Made by a program: the position numbers and the translations under genes. Positions 22,923-35,600 of a stretch of 64,000 nucleotides of DNA are shown here, one piece after another. The stretch is taken from assembly GCF_937616625.2 (NCBI RefSeq), contig NC_065572.1, positions 75,266,653 to 75,330,652 on the forward strand, written 5' to 3'. Numbering within the stretch: the stretch's first letter is position 1; every line of letters starts with the position of its first letter. The stretch is from Mercurialis annua. Lineage: Eukaryota > Streptophyta > Magnoliopsida > Malpighiales > Euphorbiaceae. The notes under the pieces were generated by a model. The model ran no database searches, was not told the DNA's origin, and saw only the letters and a list, made by a program, of their open reading frames with translations.

Positions 22923-24927
22923 ATGGCATTGGCCGCAACGCCAAAAGTAATTCTAGGTTCTATTGCCTTTGGAATTTTCTGGATATTGGCAGTTTTTCCC
23001 TCTGTTCCTTTTCTACCAGTTGGAAGAACTGCAGGTTCTCTCTTAGGAGCTATGCTTATGGTTATTTTCCGAGTAATAACCCCGGATCAAGCATATGCTG
23101 CAATTGATCTTCCAATTCTTGGCCTTCTGTTTGGAACAATGGTTGTGAGTGTTTATCTTGAAAGAGCAGATATGTTCAAATACTTAGGTAAATTGCTGTC
23201 ATGGAAAAGCAAGGGACCTAAGGATTTAGTTTGTCGAATTTGTTTGATTTCTGCGATTTCTAGTGCTTTTTTCACTAATGACACCTCTTGTGTTGTTTTG
23301 ACTGAGTTTATATTGAAAATAGCCCGGCAACATAATCTGCCTCCTCATCCGTTCTTACTAGCACTTGCCTCAAGTGCAAATATCGGGTCATCTGCTACTC
23401 CCATTGGTAACCCTCAAAACTTGGTTATAGCTGTTCAGAGTAAGATTTCTTTCGGGAGATTCCTATTCGGAATTCTCCCTGCAATGCTTGTCGGAGTTGT
23501 TGTGAATATTATAATTATATTGTGTATGTACTGGAGATTGTTGTCTTCTACTCCGAAGGATGAAGAAGATGCTAGTGTAGAAGTTGTTGCAGATGCAGAT
23601 GTAAGTTGTCATAGATTTTCGCCTGCTACTATGTCACATTCTGCATATTTGGATTCTCCTGTGAACATACAAAGCTCCCCTACTATTAATGGTCTCACTA
23701 ACCATGCTGATACACTAAGAAACCGAATAAGTTCGGCTGATAGTGAAATCCACAATGTCTCTAGCAGTAATTTTGAGTCTGCAAGGGATTCAAATGCATC
23801 AAAAGAGGTAACAACTGATGGATTATCTCCAAAAAGGGACGGCATTGCTCCTTCAAAGAAGATAGCTTCTACGGATTCGTTGAGAGACGCGTACACTGAA
23901 GAATTTCCAGGAGAAAAGGAAGAAATTTCTGTGAAATGGAAAAGGATTTTGTGGAAGTCATGTGTTTACATTGTTACCGTCGGCATGCTGGTTGCTTTGC
24001 TTATGGGTCTGAACATGTCATGGACTGCAATTACTGCTGCACTGATTCTTGTTGTTCTTGATTTCAAGGATGCTAGGCCATGTCTTGAGAAGGTGAAATC
24101 TTTTGTTTTGTTTTGTTTTAAGTATTGATGAAATGTTAGTTGCAAACTATGTTGCACGGAACTTATCAAATCTTACATTTCACCGTTTTAGTTTTCATTT
24201 CTAGAAACGTTTTCTGAATCTCCTAAACTCTCTATATGAATAACATATTCATATAAAACATATGCTGTTTCTCATTTCGGCGTTTCCCATTTGAACATTT
24301 CCATTTCCGTGCTAGATAGGTATAAAATATGATGCAGAACTCGATTGCTGGGTGAAAAGTGAAAATAATCTGAGTTTATGCATTTCTTGTCTAAGCAGGT
24401 TTCATATTCGCTTTTAATATTCTTCTGTGGAATGTTCATCACGGTTGATGGATTCAATAAAACTGGAATTCCAAGTGCTCTGTGGGATTTTATGGAGCCT
24501 TATGCAAAGATGGACAGTGCAGCTGGTATAGCAGTTCTTGCTGCAGTCATACTAGTCCTCTCAAACTTGGCCTCAAATGTACCAACCGGTATGTTTAACT
24601 CTCTGCATCTATGTTTTCTACCAAATATCTGAATCTAACTACTAAATTTGCAACCAACTTTCAGTTCTGTTGCTCGGAGGTCGGATAGCAGCGTCAGCCG
24701 CTGCGATTTCGGCAGCTGATGAGAAAAAGGCATGGCTAGTGTTAGCTTGGGTAAGTACTGTAGCTGGCAATTTTTCACTACTCGGATCAGCTGCAAATTT
24801 GATAGTGTGCGAACAGGCTCGACGTGCTCCGCAGTTTGGGTATAACTTAACATTTTGGAAGCATCTTAAATTTGGTGTTCCCTCTACTCTTTTAGTCACT
24901 GCTGTTGGTTTGATACTTATAAGATGA
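22923..24927 (+). CDS. LSI2-like ArsB/NhaD-family efflux transporter
   Basis: Exons 22923-24092, 24399-24588 and 24665-24927 join in phase to 540 residues. The family (ion transporter superfamily, bacterial ArsB relatives) includes the plant silicon efflux carrier LSI2; dicot members may carry silicic acid, arsenite or another ion, and the substrate here cannot be read from sequence. About 10-11 hydrophobic segments are visible, including [18 protein letters not shown] near the start. The signature [19 protein letters not shown] lies at about residues 155-173, and [11 protein letters not shown] at about 119-129. A hydrophilic Ser-rich loop spans roughly residues 215-335, then a second hydrophobic half containing [20 protein letters not shown] and [19 protein letters not shown]. 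It is probably in the plasma membrane by family. The first intron holds a short TIR repeat. Confidence 0.9.
24148..24320 (+). repeat. GTAGCACGG-family short TIR repeat, copy D
   Basis: In intron 1 of the LSI2-like gene. It starts TATGTTGCACGGAAC and ends CCGTGCTAGATAGG, with TTTCATTTCTAG, TCTCTATATGAAT and CGGCGTTTCCCAT inside. The order of blocks matches the copy at 40788-40942 closely. Confidence 0.7.
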
Positions 24928-26399
24928 GATGATACCAATTCATGTGCTCCAGTATATAATCGTTCATAATCATGCATATTTTTTAATTTATTGCTGTCAA
25001 TTTTGCATGTTCATGAACATTTTATTTGATTCTGTGTTGTGTAAAGCAATCATATTTTTTGTTAACGAATATGATTCAAGAGAGCATATAATGAGCATTT
25101 AGCAGCATAAACAACCTAAGTGTCAATTCTAAATTATTTATATAGACTACAGATAATCAAGTCCAACCGAGTTCCAGTATAATTTATTCTATTGAATTCG
25201 AGTCCGAACTTCTAAAATGAAACTTGATCAAATTCGAGTCGAGGTGTGAACTTTCATGAAAGTCGAGTCGAGTCGGATCTTGATTTTATTTCGACTCGAT
25301 TATACGGTAGTTTATATTGAATATTTGACTATAATTGAAATGTACTTACCGAAATTAAACTACATCCTATGAAAAATTATAAGTTGAATTAGTAAATGAA
25401 AGGTCAAAAATTGATTATTTTCGAGTAATTAAACCAATAAAAATAATATAAGACGCATATCTCCATTTTAAATAAAATACTTACCTAGAGGTCCAGCTTT
25501 TCAATATAACTTCTCCAACTATGCTGTAAAATAATCAGTTGATTCCGATACAATGTGAATTGGATCGGCCTTGAAACCGAAGTCCATAAATGCACATGCT
25601 CTGAAAATTCTCACTTCCAGCAAGGGACTCAACATGAAATTCCAACTATTTAGGATGGTGGATTTTTATTTTTTAACTACAAGAAGTATCAACAGCCAAA
25701 ACCTAAAAACCTCTCTTTTCTTTCTAAACAGACCCTAGCCGTCTAGAGTTTTCTTTTTATTTCTTCCCCGGCTGCCATCAATGGTTTAATTTTCTTTATT
25801 GACGGTAGCCATCCTTTTACTTATGTTATTTTAATTTCATAGAATATAATAAATAGCGACTCTTTTTCATTTTTTTTCTTGATGGATTAAAATCTATTAA
25901 CGAAGCACAATTCATTCACCAAGAAGTGAAGATAGATTGAAGATCTTTCAACAACAAAATAGAATCGTTTATTAGGTATATTAGTTTTATTTATTTTTTA
26001 TTATTTATCTTTTTTTTAATGTTTTATGTTGTCCTTTCTTTATGAAAGGTTTGTTGTCCTTTCTCTCTCTTTTTTTATGAAGGAGTTTGTCGTCTCTTTT
26101 TTATGAAGGAGTTGTCAAGTGGTGATTGAATGGAATGCTATGGGTTTGTGGGTGATTGGAGAAGTTTGATCAAAGAGTGATCGAAGACTGCACTTATTTA
26201 ACGAAACAATTAATAATTTATTTTTATTTTAGTAAGTAAGATCTGCGAATCAGGCAGCATGTTGTCAGTTCCATGTCAGGTCATCGGATTTAGTTTTCGA
26301 ATTATTCCGAATTTCTTACAAATGTAACTGTTTCATATTCGATTTAATGAGATTTGATGATTTCAAAATAAAAAAAAGGATAGTGGATTTTTTTAAAAA

Positions 26400-26668
26400 G
26401 ATTTCTGTATTTTTTTATTATTTTTTTACTTTGTTTTTAAGTGTTTTTATTTTTTTATTTGATCCATGTACTTTTAAAAATAATTTTATAAATTTTTTTT
26501 ATTAATAAATTACAAAATTGTGATAGACCAATTAAAACTGTTTTTAATATTATAAAGATTAAGTAAAAAATAATAATAAAATTATAAAATTATATTCAAA
26601 TGTACGAGGACCAAATAAAGAAATAAAAATGCCTAAAAATGAGTAAAGAAAAAAAATGAAAAATATCG
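26400..26668. repeat. degenerate inverted-repeat element
   Basis: The left arm (GATTTCTGTATTTTTT, then TTTTTAAGTGTTTTTAT, TTTGATCCATGTAC) matches the inverted right arm (CGATATTTTTCATTTT, then TTTTTAGGCATTTTTAT, TTTGGTCCTCGTAC). No clear target duplication. It abuts the next element at 26695. Confidence 0.5.
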
Positions 26669-26694
26669 AAAGTTTAGGATAGGTTAAATCAAAA

Positions 26695-27005
26695 GACTAA
26701 ATGATAAAAAAAGGTCAAATTTTTTTATGAAAGTTTCATAAAATTCCATTTTTTTTTAATTTTATTCAATTTGTCCCGAAATGCATGATTTTGTTTCAAT
26801 TATGTCCGACTATATAATTTTGCTTATGTGGCGCTGATGTGTGGCAATACCATATCAGCGCCATGTAGGCGCCACATGAACAAAATTACACCGTTTGACA
26901 TTATTGAAACGAAATCATGTATTTCAGTACAAATTGGATAAAATTAAAAGATTTAGACTTTTGTAAAATTTTTATAAAAGATTTGGCCTTTTTTTTTATT
27001 TGGCC
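26695..27005. mobile_element. Mutator-like MITE, 311 bp
   Basis: Inverted arms (left GACTAAATGATAAAAAAAGG, right inverted GGCCAAATAAAAAAAAAGGC) continue inward through AATTTTAT(T/C)CAATTTGT and ATGTGGCGC. The exact 9-base direct repeat AAATCAAAA lies at 26686-26694 and 27006-27014. It is related in plan and in GGCCAAAT ends to the element at 3934-4291. Non-coding. Confidence 0.85.
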
Positions 27006-28810
27006 AAATCAAAAATCTATTTAATTATAAATATATTGGATATCCTTTCAATTTTTATATTAGAAATTACTAAACCAAATTTGGAGCTAAATATAATGAG
27101 GACCCCTTTGGTGGCATGCATCCCCCTTGCTTTGTTTGTGATGTGCCTATTTTATTTATTATTTAAAGCTTTTCTAATGCTTCCTTTGTTCAGTTTCTAT
27201 CCAAATTTCCTTCCTCCTTTAACCAACAAATTTCCCTTCTAGATTTTTGATTAATATTATATCGCAGCCATCATAATTTTTCACGTTAAAATCATTTTAA
27301 AAATGTGTAGTTAGTAAGTTTAAAAATAGCATTTGCTGCATAGCATTAATAATGTACAAATTACAGGCGAGCAAACTGTTAGTTCAATTAAAAACTAACG
27401 GATTTAATTATTATTAAATTGTCTTATCTTTTCTATTTGAACCGATTTAGCCAAAACTAAATTAACCAATTTATTTTAAAAGAAATATAAAATCAAACTA
27501 GTCCGTTAGTTAGATTAAACAGTTGAATCGATGAATATAAAAATAGTTATTAAAAATACAAAAACTGATTAATTCAATTAATCCGATTTGCCGAATTTTA
27601 ATGATATTTACGGTAACCAAATTGATTTTTTTTTATTAATTGAGCTAATCAAATTAACAAAAAATTCTAACTAGATTTGATAAAAAAAAAATTGGTTAAT
27701 TTTATAAAATTAGTTTAACCCAAATATGTGATCACATCCAAGAATTACTCTTTTTCATATAAAACTATAAAAGTCTTTTTTTTAATTATTATTAGAAGTA
27801 TGTCATATGATTTACATATGGTTTAATTGCACCAAAAATCAACAATCTTCGCTTGTTTTTGGTTTTTAACATAATTTTTTTCTCTTCCTGTTTACATTTA
27901 AAACAGTGCCATTTTATAATATATGCAAATTTTTATTATTTATTTAATGTTCTTATAGTCGTATATAAAAAAAACTAAAATATGAAATCATAGAATAATA
28001 ACATTTTAATATATTATTTTGTCATTAAGTGTAACTATATAAATTAATATTTTATGAGTTAATTAAGTATTTTATAACGGCGATAAAATATAAACGAGTT
28101 CTTATAGATAAATGAATAATAGAATTCTACATGTAGAGTAAAATGACCCAAATTATAAAATAAAGTATGTTTATATAATTGAGTTGGAATTGATTTACTC
28201 TATACGGTGAAATATACTCCATCATATGATTGGGTTGTAAATGCTCCTATAATTGTATATATTTGCTGCAATTTTTTACATAAAAACTCGATAAATAATC
28301 TTTTAATTGCTATTTGAATTATAAAAATTTAGATAATTAAAATTTCTAAATGTTATATAATATTATGGATTGAAATAGTCTATTTTGTGCGATAAAAGTT
28401 ATGACAATTTATAAATTTTGAAAACTCATCGCCAATTAAATTCTGTTATGTTGTGTGAAAATGTTGAGATCCATTATTTATTTTAAAGATATGATGACAT
28501 GTTATTATTCCAAAATTTACTAAATTTTTGATAATTCTAAATTTCTTAAATTTTCAAAATTTACATAATCTTTTTAATTCTTAAACCCAACGTGTGAGTT
28601 AATGTATTTATTTTTAAGTTAAAGTGACATAATAAAGTATGTTTAAATAAAACGGCAACAATGCTTGAATATTTTCATATGTATATGTTTGTACTAAACT
28701 TCCAAGTGGCTATGGCCCTACCCAACATATTTCAATTACATAAAAAAACACTTTATTCCACCAATTAAAATTGACATAAAGCGTTATGAATTATTCATGT
28801 TTGTAATAAA

Positions 28811-30021
28811 GGATATCAAACTCCCTAGATCACTAAGCTTAGGCCAGATTACAGAAAGGTCACTAAACGGACTTCTGTTACAAAAATGTCACTAAAGTTA
28901 ACAATTTGTTACAACGAGAAGTCACTCGCACAAAACTCACCGTTTTTGATGACATGTCTCGCCAGATTTGTCCACATCATACAGGCCTCATATGCCATGT
29001 CAATAAATAAATCTCTAACTAAATATTAGTTTAATAAAAATCCAGGGATCATTTTGGACTCTTTATATTGTCCATCTTTTTTCTCTATGCTTAAAAAAAA
29101 ATCGACCAAAACCTTGAAAAATGTTTGTTGAATGTTTTGTGCTAGTAGGTTCAGCTTAGGGTTAGTGGGTTCCTCTCCTGAAACTGGATTCATCCCAATC
29201 CTACTACTTCAGCTCATCATTTTCTTTCACTTTTCTTTTTATTTCTTCTGCTTCTTTAACTATTAATGGGTTAGTTTTTTTTTCATTAATGGAGGATGAT
29301 ACATAAGAAGCTGCACATTCCAATTGGCTATTATGCTTACTATTTTTGTCTTTTTAATTTAACAAATCTTAGGTAGATCCACCTGCGAATTGAAGCATAT
29401 TTTTCTTCTTATTTGATTACTGTAATTTGGATTATGTTTTTGTAATTTCTATGCTTTTCTACCGCTACCAAATTTTAATTGTGTGGATGGTGTATGTTGA
29501 GAGTGCTGAAAAATACCCAGATGGGTCTGCTCTTTATCGATGAAGAACAGACCCATCAAGGGGTGGCCATATTTTTGTTCCGACGGTAGTTAGTCAGGCG
29601 GTGGTGGTGAATGAAGAGGAAGAAGGGTGGAGCTGTTGCTTGTGGAGGTGATGGCAGGCAGTGGTAGGAAGAATGGTGGCCCAGAAAAATGAAGAAAATG
29701 AGATGAATTGGGGTAAATTAGATTTAGTGATTAATTATGTTTAAAACCCTGAAAAAGGTGAGGTTAGATTCCTATATTTTTATTTATGAATTAATGTGAT
29801 TTTTGAACTTTTATTAATTAAAATTTGTCTGACGTGGCATATGAGGCATGTATGATGGGGACAAATCCGGCGAGACATGTCATCAAAAACGGTGAGTTTT
29901 ATGCGAGTGACTTCCCGTTGTAACAAATTATTAACTTTAGTGACACTTTTGTAACAAAAGTCCGTTTAATGACCTTTCTGTAATCTGACCTAAGCTTAGT
30001 GACCCAGAGAGTTTAATATCC
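28811..30021. mobile_element. Mutator-like element with ~210-bp TIRs
   Basis: Arms of about 210 bases start GGATATCAAACTCC on the left and, inverted, GGATATTAAACTCTC on the right. They stay highly similar through CTAAGCTTAGG, CAGATTACAGAAAGGTCA, CTCACCGTTTTTGATGACAT and CATATGCCA. The 10-base direct repeat TTGTAATAAA lies at 28801-28810 and 30022-30031. The ~790-base interior is non-repetitive. It includes a less AT-rich stretch (about 29500-29700, with GGTGGTGGTGAATGAAG and GAAGAAGGGTGGAG) that could be captured host sequence, but no sizeable ORF was seen. Confidence 0.88.
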
Positions 30022-31739
30022 TTGTAATAAAGTTACTAATGAATATTTTATTATCTTCTTTAACCGGAATAATATGATATTTATATTCGTTAATATACAC
30101 TATCTCGGTCCTACAAAAAGAGGGAAAAAAATTGTACAAAAAATTAAGAAATATAAGTTAAAATAATTTTTTCTTATTAATTTTTCTTATAGTCTTAATT
30201 TAATTATCTAATTTTTTTAAATTTAATTAATTATATATTATATAGGAATGCAAAATATTTTTTTGGAAGAACCTTTTCTACCCGTTTCAATTTTTTTCTC
30301 ACAAAGTCCATTAATCTAATTTATCGTATTGTTTGAGAAAAAGTTTATTTGTGTTGAATAAGTGACAATTAGTAATGATTAGAATAATAACAACAACAGT
30401 GGTTGAAATTATCGAGTGACAATATTAGTATTTTAAATTTGCTATTCAAATTATCATAACAAGTTTATCTATATTTTAAAATGTTTAAAATATAAATTTT
30501 GTCCATCTTTATAGACAGAAGTAGTATATTTTTTTTTACATTGATACATACAACTTAACATGTAAATATAAGATATAGAAATTAATAATAACAATAATAT
30601 AATGTAACATCTTTAATTAATAAAAAGTCAGCTTATTGGCATGCATGCATAATTATATTATTAGGCATATTTTGACAATATTGTTGATTGTGGATGAAAG
30701 GGATAGCAATTTTGTTTAATTATCGGACGAAATTGGCATTGTATTATATTATCGTAATATTTATTTTCTTGGTTCTTATGTCGATGTTGACAATATATTT
30801 GGAAGTCAATTTTCATTACCTCAATTTTTCTTAATATACTATGATATCATACATTTAATCACCAACTAAATTCCATTCCATGCATGAGACAAGAAAATAG
30901 ATTTTTATGCATTTTCAAAGATCATATGCTTTCTATAATTACAATTCATTTAAAAGTTTAAGGTAAAATGAATAAATTATTCAAATGTACACAAAAAATC
31001 TACTCTACACAAATGAAATTTTTTTAATCCCAGACTTTCTAATATTCTCTATTTAAAAGACCAACTAGACCACAAGTCCACACATGACACATTCTCTCTT
31101 TTTCATTATATTGATTATCAAATATTCAATTTATTAATAAACTTTTAAGACTTTTCAAGTAAAACACATACAGTTTAATTATATACGAATAATTAATTTG
31201 ATCAAATAGTAACATTCATGCGTGTGAAATAACACTTGTTCTTAAAAATACATCTAAAATAGCAAGTTGATTAAATGATCTCACATTTGGCCAAAAAATA
31301 AAACTTTGTAAGTTTCACTGTAATTTCTTACATTATTTTTTTAGGGTACTTATAAAATTTTATCTTTTCGCATTTGAATCGATTTAAGCATAACATTTAA
31401 AATTTATCACAAAAAGAGCATAATTCTTTTATGTTTTGGCAGTTTACAAAGCATTATTTGGTGGAAAAAAATAATAAGAGATTAAATTTTGTTCAGCAAA
31501 ATTTTAAAAGGATATTTAAATCGCTATACATACGAAAGTTGAAATTTTAAACATAAAAAATTATTTTGTTATTAGAAAAACATCAAATCAGAAAGATTCA
31601 TTTTTTTTTGTCAAAGATAAAATATCATTAATAGTAATAATCGACTATACAAGTTATTTTTATTGTTATATAAAATAAAATTAAATATTACTAGTAGTAG
31701 TTATTTTTTCATTAAATTTAAATATTCGAAATGAAGAGA

Positions 31740-32637
31740 TGTACAAAGTTATGTCTTAGTTCAGACACACTCTCTCTCTCGTTAGCTTTGTAATGTTTTG
31801 ATTCTCTCTCTAACAACATTTATGTCAATCTCTCTCTACGCGATCTCTACAGAAACTTTCAATTCTAAACCAAAATTACAACCAAACACATTTCTAGGGT
31901 TTTCATTTTTACTCTCTCACTCACTTAATCATAAGCTTCACCATTCAACTCGCTCTGATTTGACTCAGTCTGTCCATTTTCTTCTTCTTAATTAACTCTA
32001 GCTTCAACTTCAAGCTTGTCAAGTAAGTGTCCTTTAAAAAATTAATTCAGTTTAGTTAGTCTTGGTGTAGAGTTTAGGTATTGTTATTTAATTTTTACTT
32101 GCTACTGTATTTAGATCTGTTTGTAAATGTTGTTTATTTTTAGCATTTTAAGATCGTAACTGTTTGTTTGTGTTTCTGATGAGATTATTGAAGAATTAAA
32201 GAATATTAAAAAAAAAATGAAAAATGTGGAGTTTGAAAGTCACTAATTTTAGTACTATTTCTTTTTATCATATTAAAATAAAGACTTCAGCTTGAAAGTG
32301 AGGATTTTGTTAATGAATGAAATGCACATTGAGTAACATTAATTTGACATGGGTTTGTATGAGTATGCTTAAGAACATGGATCAAATATAGTTAGGTTTG
32401 TCTTTGCAGGTTTTATTTACTGAATCGGCTGTTGAATGGTCCGGCTTTGAATTCGTAGGTCATTTTTCATTGCGGGAATGATTGAGGAACTTATACAACT
32501 GGTTTCGAGTTGTATGTAAGTTGTCCATGTGGCTCGGAATTTCATAAAGTGATGCTTTTTTTGCGTTTTTGATAATGAGGAAGAAAATATTTTAAGAGAA
32601 TTGTGTGTAGCTACTGTAAGTCTAAATCTCAGAAGAT
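31740..32637 (+). promoter_or_regulatory. YODA-like gene leader with five uORFs
   Basis: The inferred first leader exon runs from about 31740 to 32022 (CT-rich, CTCTCTCTCTC), then a GT-AG leader intron 32023-32409, then leader exon 32410-32637. The second exon has five short uORFs before the main ATG at 32638: 32436-32450 (MVRL), 32478-32519 (13 codons), 32527-32547 (MWLGIS), 32552-32572 (MLFLRF) and 32575-32595 (MRKKIF). A longer upstream frame (31822-31995, 57 codons) sits in the first exon if that is transcribed. The transcript start was not determined. Confidence 0.65.
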
Positions 32638-35600
32638 ATGCCTTCATGGTGGGGTAAATCATCATCCAAAGAAGTTAAGAAGAAAGCAAGCAAGGAAAGT
32701 TTCATTGACACTTTGCACCGTAGATTTAAGAGTCCAACTGAAAGTAAAATCATTGGAAGGTCTGGAGGTTCACGAAGACGCTGTAGTGACACAGTTTCAG
32801 AGATAGGATCTCAATCTCGAGCACAATCAAGATCGCCCTCCCCTTCTAGAAATCATGTTTCAAGATGTCAAAGTTTTGCTGAGAGGCCCCATGCTCAACC
32901 GCTTCCTCTTCCTGGTGTGAACCTTGCAATCGTGGGACGAACAGACTCCGGAATTGGAATGTCAACAAAATCTAAATTGGAGAAAGGCTCAAAGTCATTG
33001 TTTCCGCATCTGCCAAAACCAGGATGCATTCGTAGTAGGGCAAATCCAGCAGATTTGGATGGAGATTTGGCCACTGCTTCAGTTTCTAGCGAGAGCTCCA
33101 TTGATAGTGATGATGCTGTTGACTCGAGCCATCGTAGTCCGTTGGCAACTGACTGTGATCATAGTATTAGAACTACTAGTAACACTACTTCCAGGTGATA
33201 ATGCTTATTAGTTGTTAGCTTCACATATATGTTATCTGCTTCCTCTGTCTCTATTTTTCTCTCATCCCTAATTGTTGTACTTTATTTTTTTTCTGAAGTG
33301 CAATGGTCAAGGATCGCTTATCTACTGCCACCCAAATAAATTTAAGAGAGGCAGAAAAACCATCAAACATTTCTTTTGGTAATCACATATCTACAACATC
33401 ACCCAAACGGAGGCCTCTAGGTGGCTACGTGCCAAATCTACAAGTTCCACATCATGGTGCTTTCTGCAGTGCCCCAGACAGTTCTATGTCAAGTCCTTCT
33501 AGGAGTCCAATGAGGGCATTTGTCAATGAACAGGTAATAAATTCTGCTTTCTGGGCAGGGAAGCCTTACACAGATGGCTGTTTACTAGGATCTGGCCATT
33601 GCTCTAGTCCAGGTTCAGGTTATAATTCTGGGCATAATTCAATGGGAGGCGATATGTCAGGACAATTATTCTGGCAACAGAGTAGGGGTAGTCCTGAATG
33701 TTCCCCAATACCTAGTCCGAGAATGACTAGCCCTGGCCCCAGCTCAAGGATTCAAAGTGGTGCGGTCACACCAATTCATCCTCGTGCAGGAGGGACAACC
33801 ATTGAGTCACAGACATATTGGCATGATGATGGGAAACAACAAAGCCACCGATTACCACTTCCTCCTGTATCAGTTTCAAATTCCTCTCTTTTTTCTCCCT
33901 CAAATTCAGCAGCAGCATCTCCCTCAGTGCCACGAAGTCCTGGAAGGGCAGAGAATCCGGTAAGCCCTGGATCACGGTGGAAAAAAGGAAAGCTGTTGGG
34001 TAGAGGCACATTTGGACATGTTTATGTTGGTTTTAACAGGTACTGGAAAATTTTAGCGATGTATGTAAATGTCTAATGCATGGTAATGTTTAGTGCAATA
34101 CCATCCTTTCTACAATTATAATGAGAACTTTGTTGACTAATGACTAGGTGAATGTGATGTTATTAACTGTTTGGAAGCATGTGTTGGACGGGCTTCATTC
34201 TCATGCGATATGCTTGTTCGATTGACTTCTTTCCTAAATGATGTTTTAAGCTTCTTATATGTTTTCAAATGCCTGTGACTATTTTGTGTTAGATATCTGA
34301 TTTAAATTTCTATTGGTTAGTGAAAGTGGAGAAATGTGCGCAATGAAGGAAGTTACATTGTTTTCAGACGATGCTAAATCAAAGGAAAGTGCTAAGCAGT
34401 TAATGCAGGCAAGTTTTCTGTGAAAAGACCTGAAGTTTTATGCTCTTTAAATTTTTCTATGTGTTATTCCCCTTAAATTGCCTGCTCTTTCAAGTATATT
34501 TGAATATACATTCACTTTTCTTTCATAGGAAATCTCTCTATTGAGTCGGTTACGGCATCCGAACATTGTGCAATACTATGGGTCTGAGTCGGTAAGTGTT
34601 GTACATGACATTCTTGACCCTATAATTGAAGCCTTCAAAATTTAGATTTTTGTTCTCTTTAAATATTGGTTTGGCATATACAGTGCTTTGGTACAACAAT
34701 TGCTAACTTTCCATTTATCCATCTAACAATGATGAAAGAATCTTTTTGAAGATAAATGTTTAGTCTCTGGACTTTTTTTATGTTTGCAGTATAATAAGCT
34801 GGCCATTTGGTATCTTATACTCATGCATCATGACAATTTAAGTTGTTTTAACTTATAAACCTTTGAAACTTATCTTGGACAGGTTGGTGATAGACTTTAT
34901 ATTTACCTGGAGTATGTATCTGGCGGGTCCATATACAAGCTTCTCCAAGAGTATGGACAGTTGGGCGAACTAGCAATTCGTAGCTATACTCAGCAAATCT
35001 TGTCTGGACTTTCATTTTTGCATTCTAAAAGCACCATCCACAGGTGAAATAAGCCATTCTTGTTCATCTCATCTGCGTACTGATAACAATCAAATAATTT
35101 TGGCATCTCAGTATTTCATGGTATTAACTGCATTTCTTGAACAGAGATATTAAAGGAGCAAACATACTTGTGGATCCAAATGGTCGTGTTAAATTGGCAG
35201 ATTTTGGGATGGCTAAGCATGTAAGTATGGATAAAGTCTCTTTTCACTTCAAATGCAATTTATCAAATTTGATGGAAATTCACTAATGCTTTGTGAAATT
35301 TAAGACTTGTTACATTTAAATGGCGCATCTGATGCGTACAAAACTTGATAATCCCTAAGCAACAAGTTTACTCTGTGGAGATCGATTAGTTAGGCATATA
35401 TATGCTTGGGTGCACGCACCGGTGGATAATGATCTTTTATTGGGACAGCATGCTTAATTTAAAGGGCTGCTTCCCTAGTTAGTTACCTATCTTATGTCTT
35501 AGTTATGGCTTCAGCATTTCTGCATGGTGATATGTTCCTATTACCCCAACTTACTTGGGTGCTATCTCCTTTGCAGATTACTGGACAATCATGTCCACTA

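Larger units (their letters stand above)
24928..31740. other. 6.8 kb AT-rich intergenic region
   Basis: No gene was recognised. 25190-25310 carries GTCGAGTCGAG-type words from a small degenerate repeat. 26400-26668, 26695-27005 and 28811-30021 are inverted-repeat elements listed separately. Near 28120 the word AATTCTACATGTAGAGT is shared with the Harbinger-like element at 43621-44402 and may mark a relic. The short ORFs seen (for example 27000-27242) have no family signal. The rest is simple AT-rich DNA. Confidence 0.6.

Noticed and set aside
27000..27242. 80-codon ORF in the spacer
   Set aside because: It overlaps the end of a MITE, is simple AT-rich sequence, and shows no family signal.
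31798..31995. 65-codon ORF as a separate small gene
   Set aside because: It starts at a TTG and lies in the CT-rich leader of the YODA-like gene; kept only as a possible long uORF from 31822.
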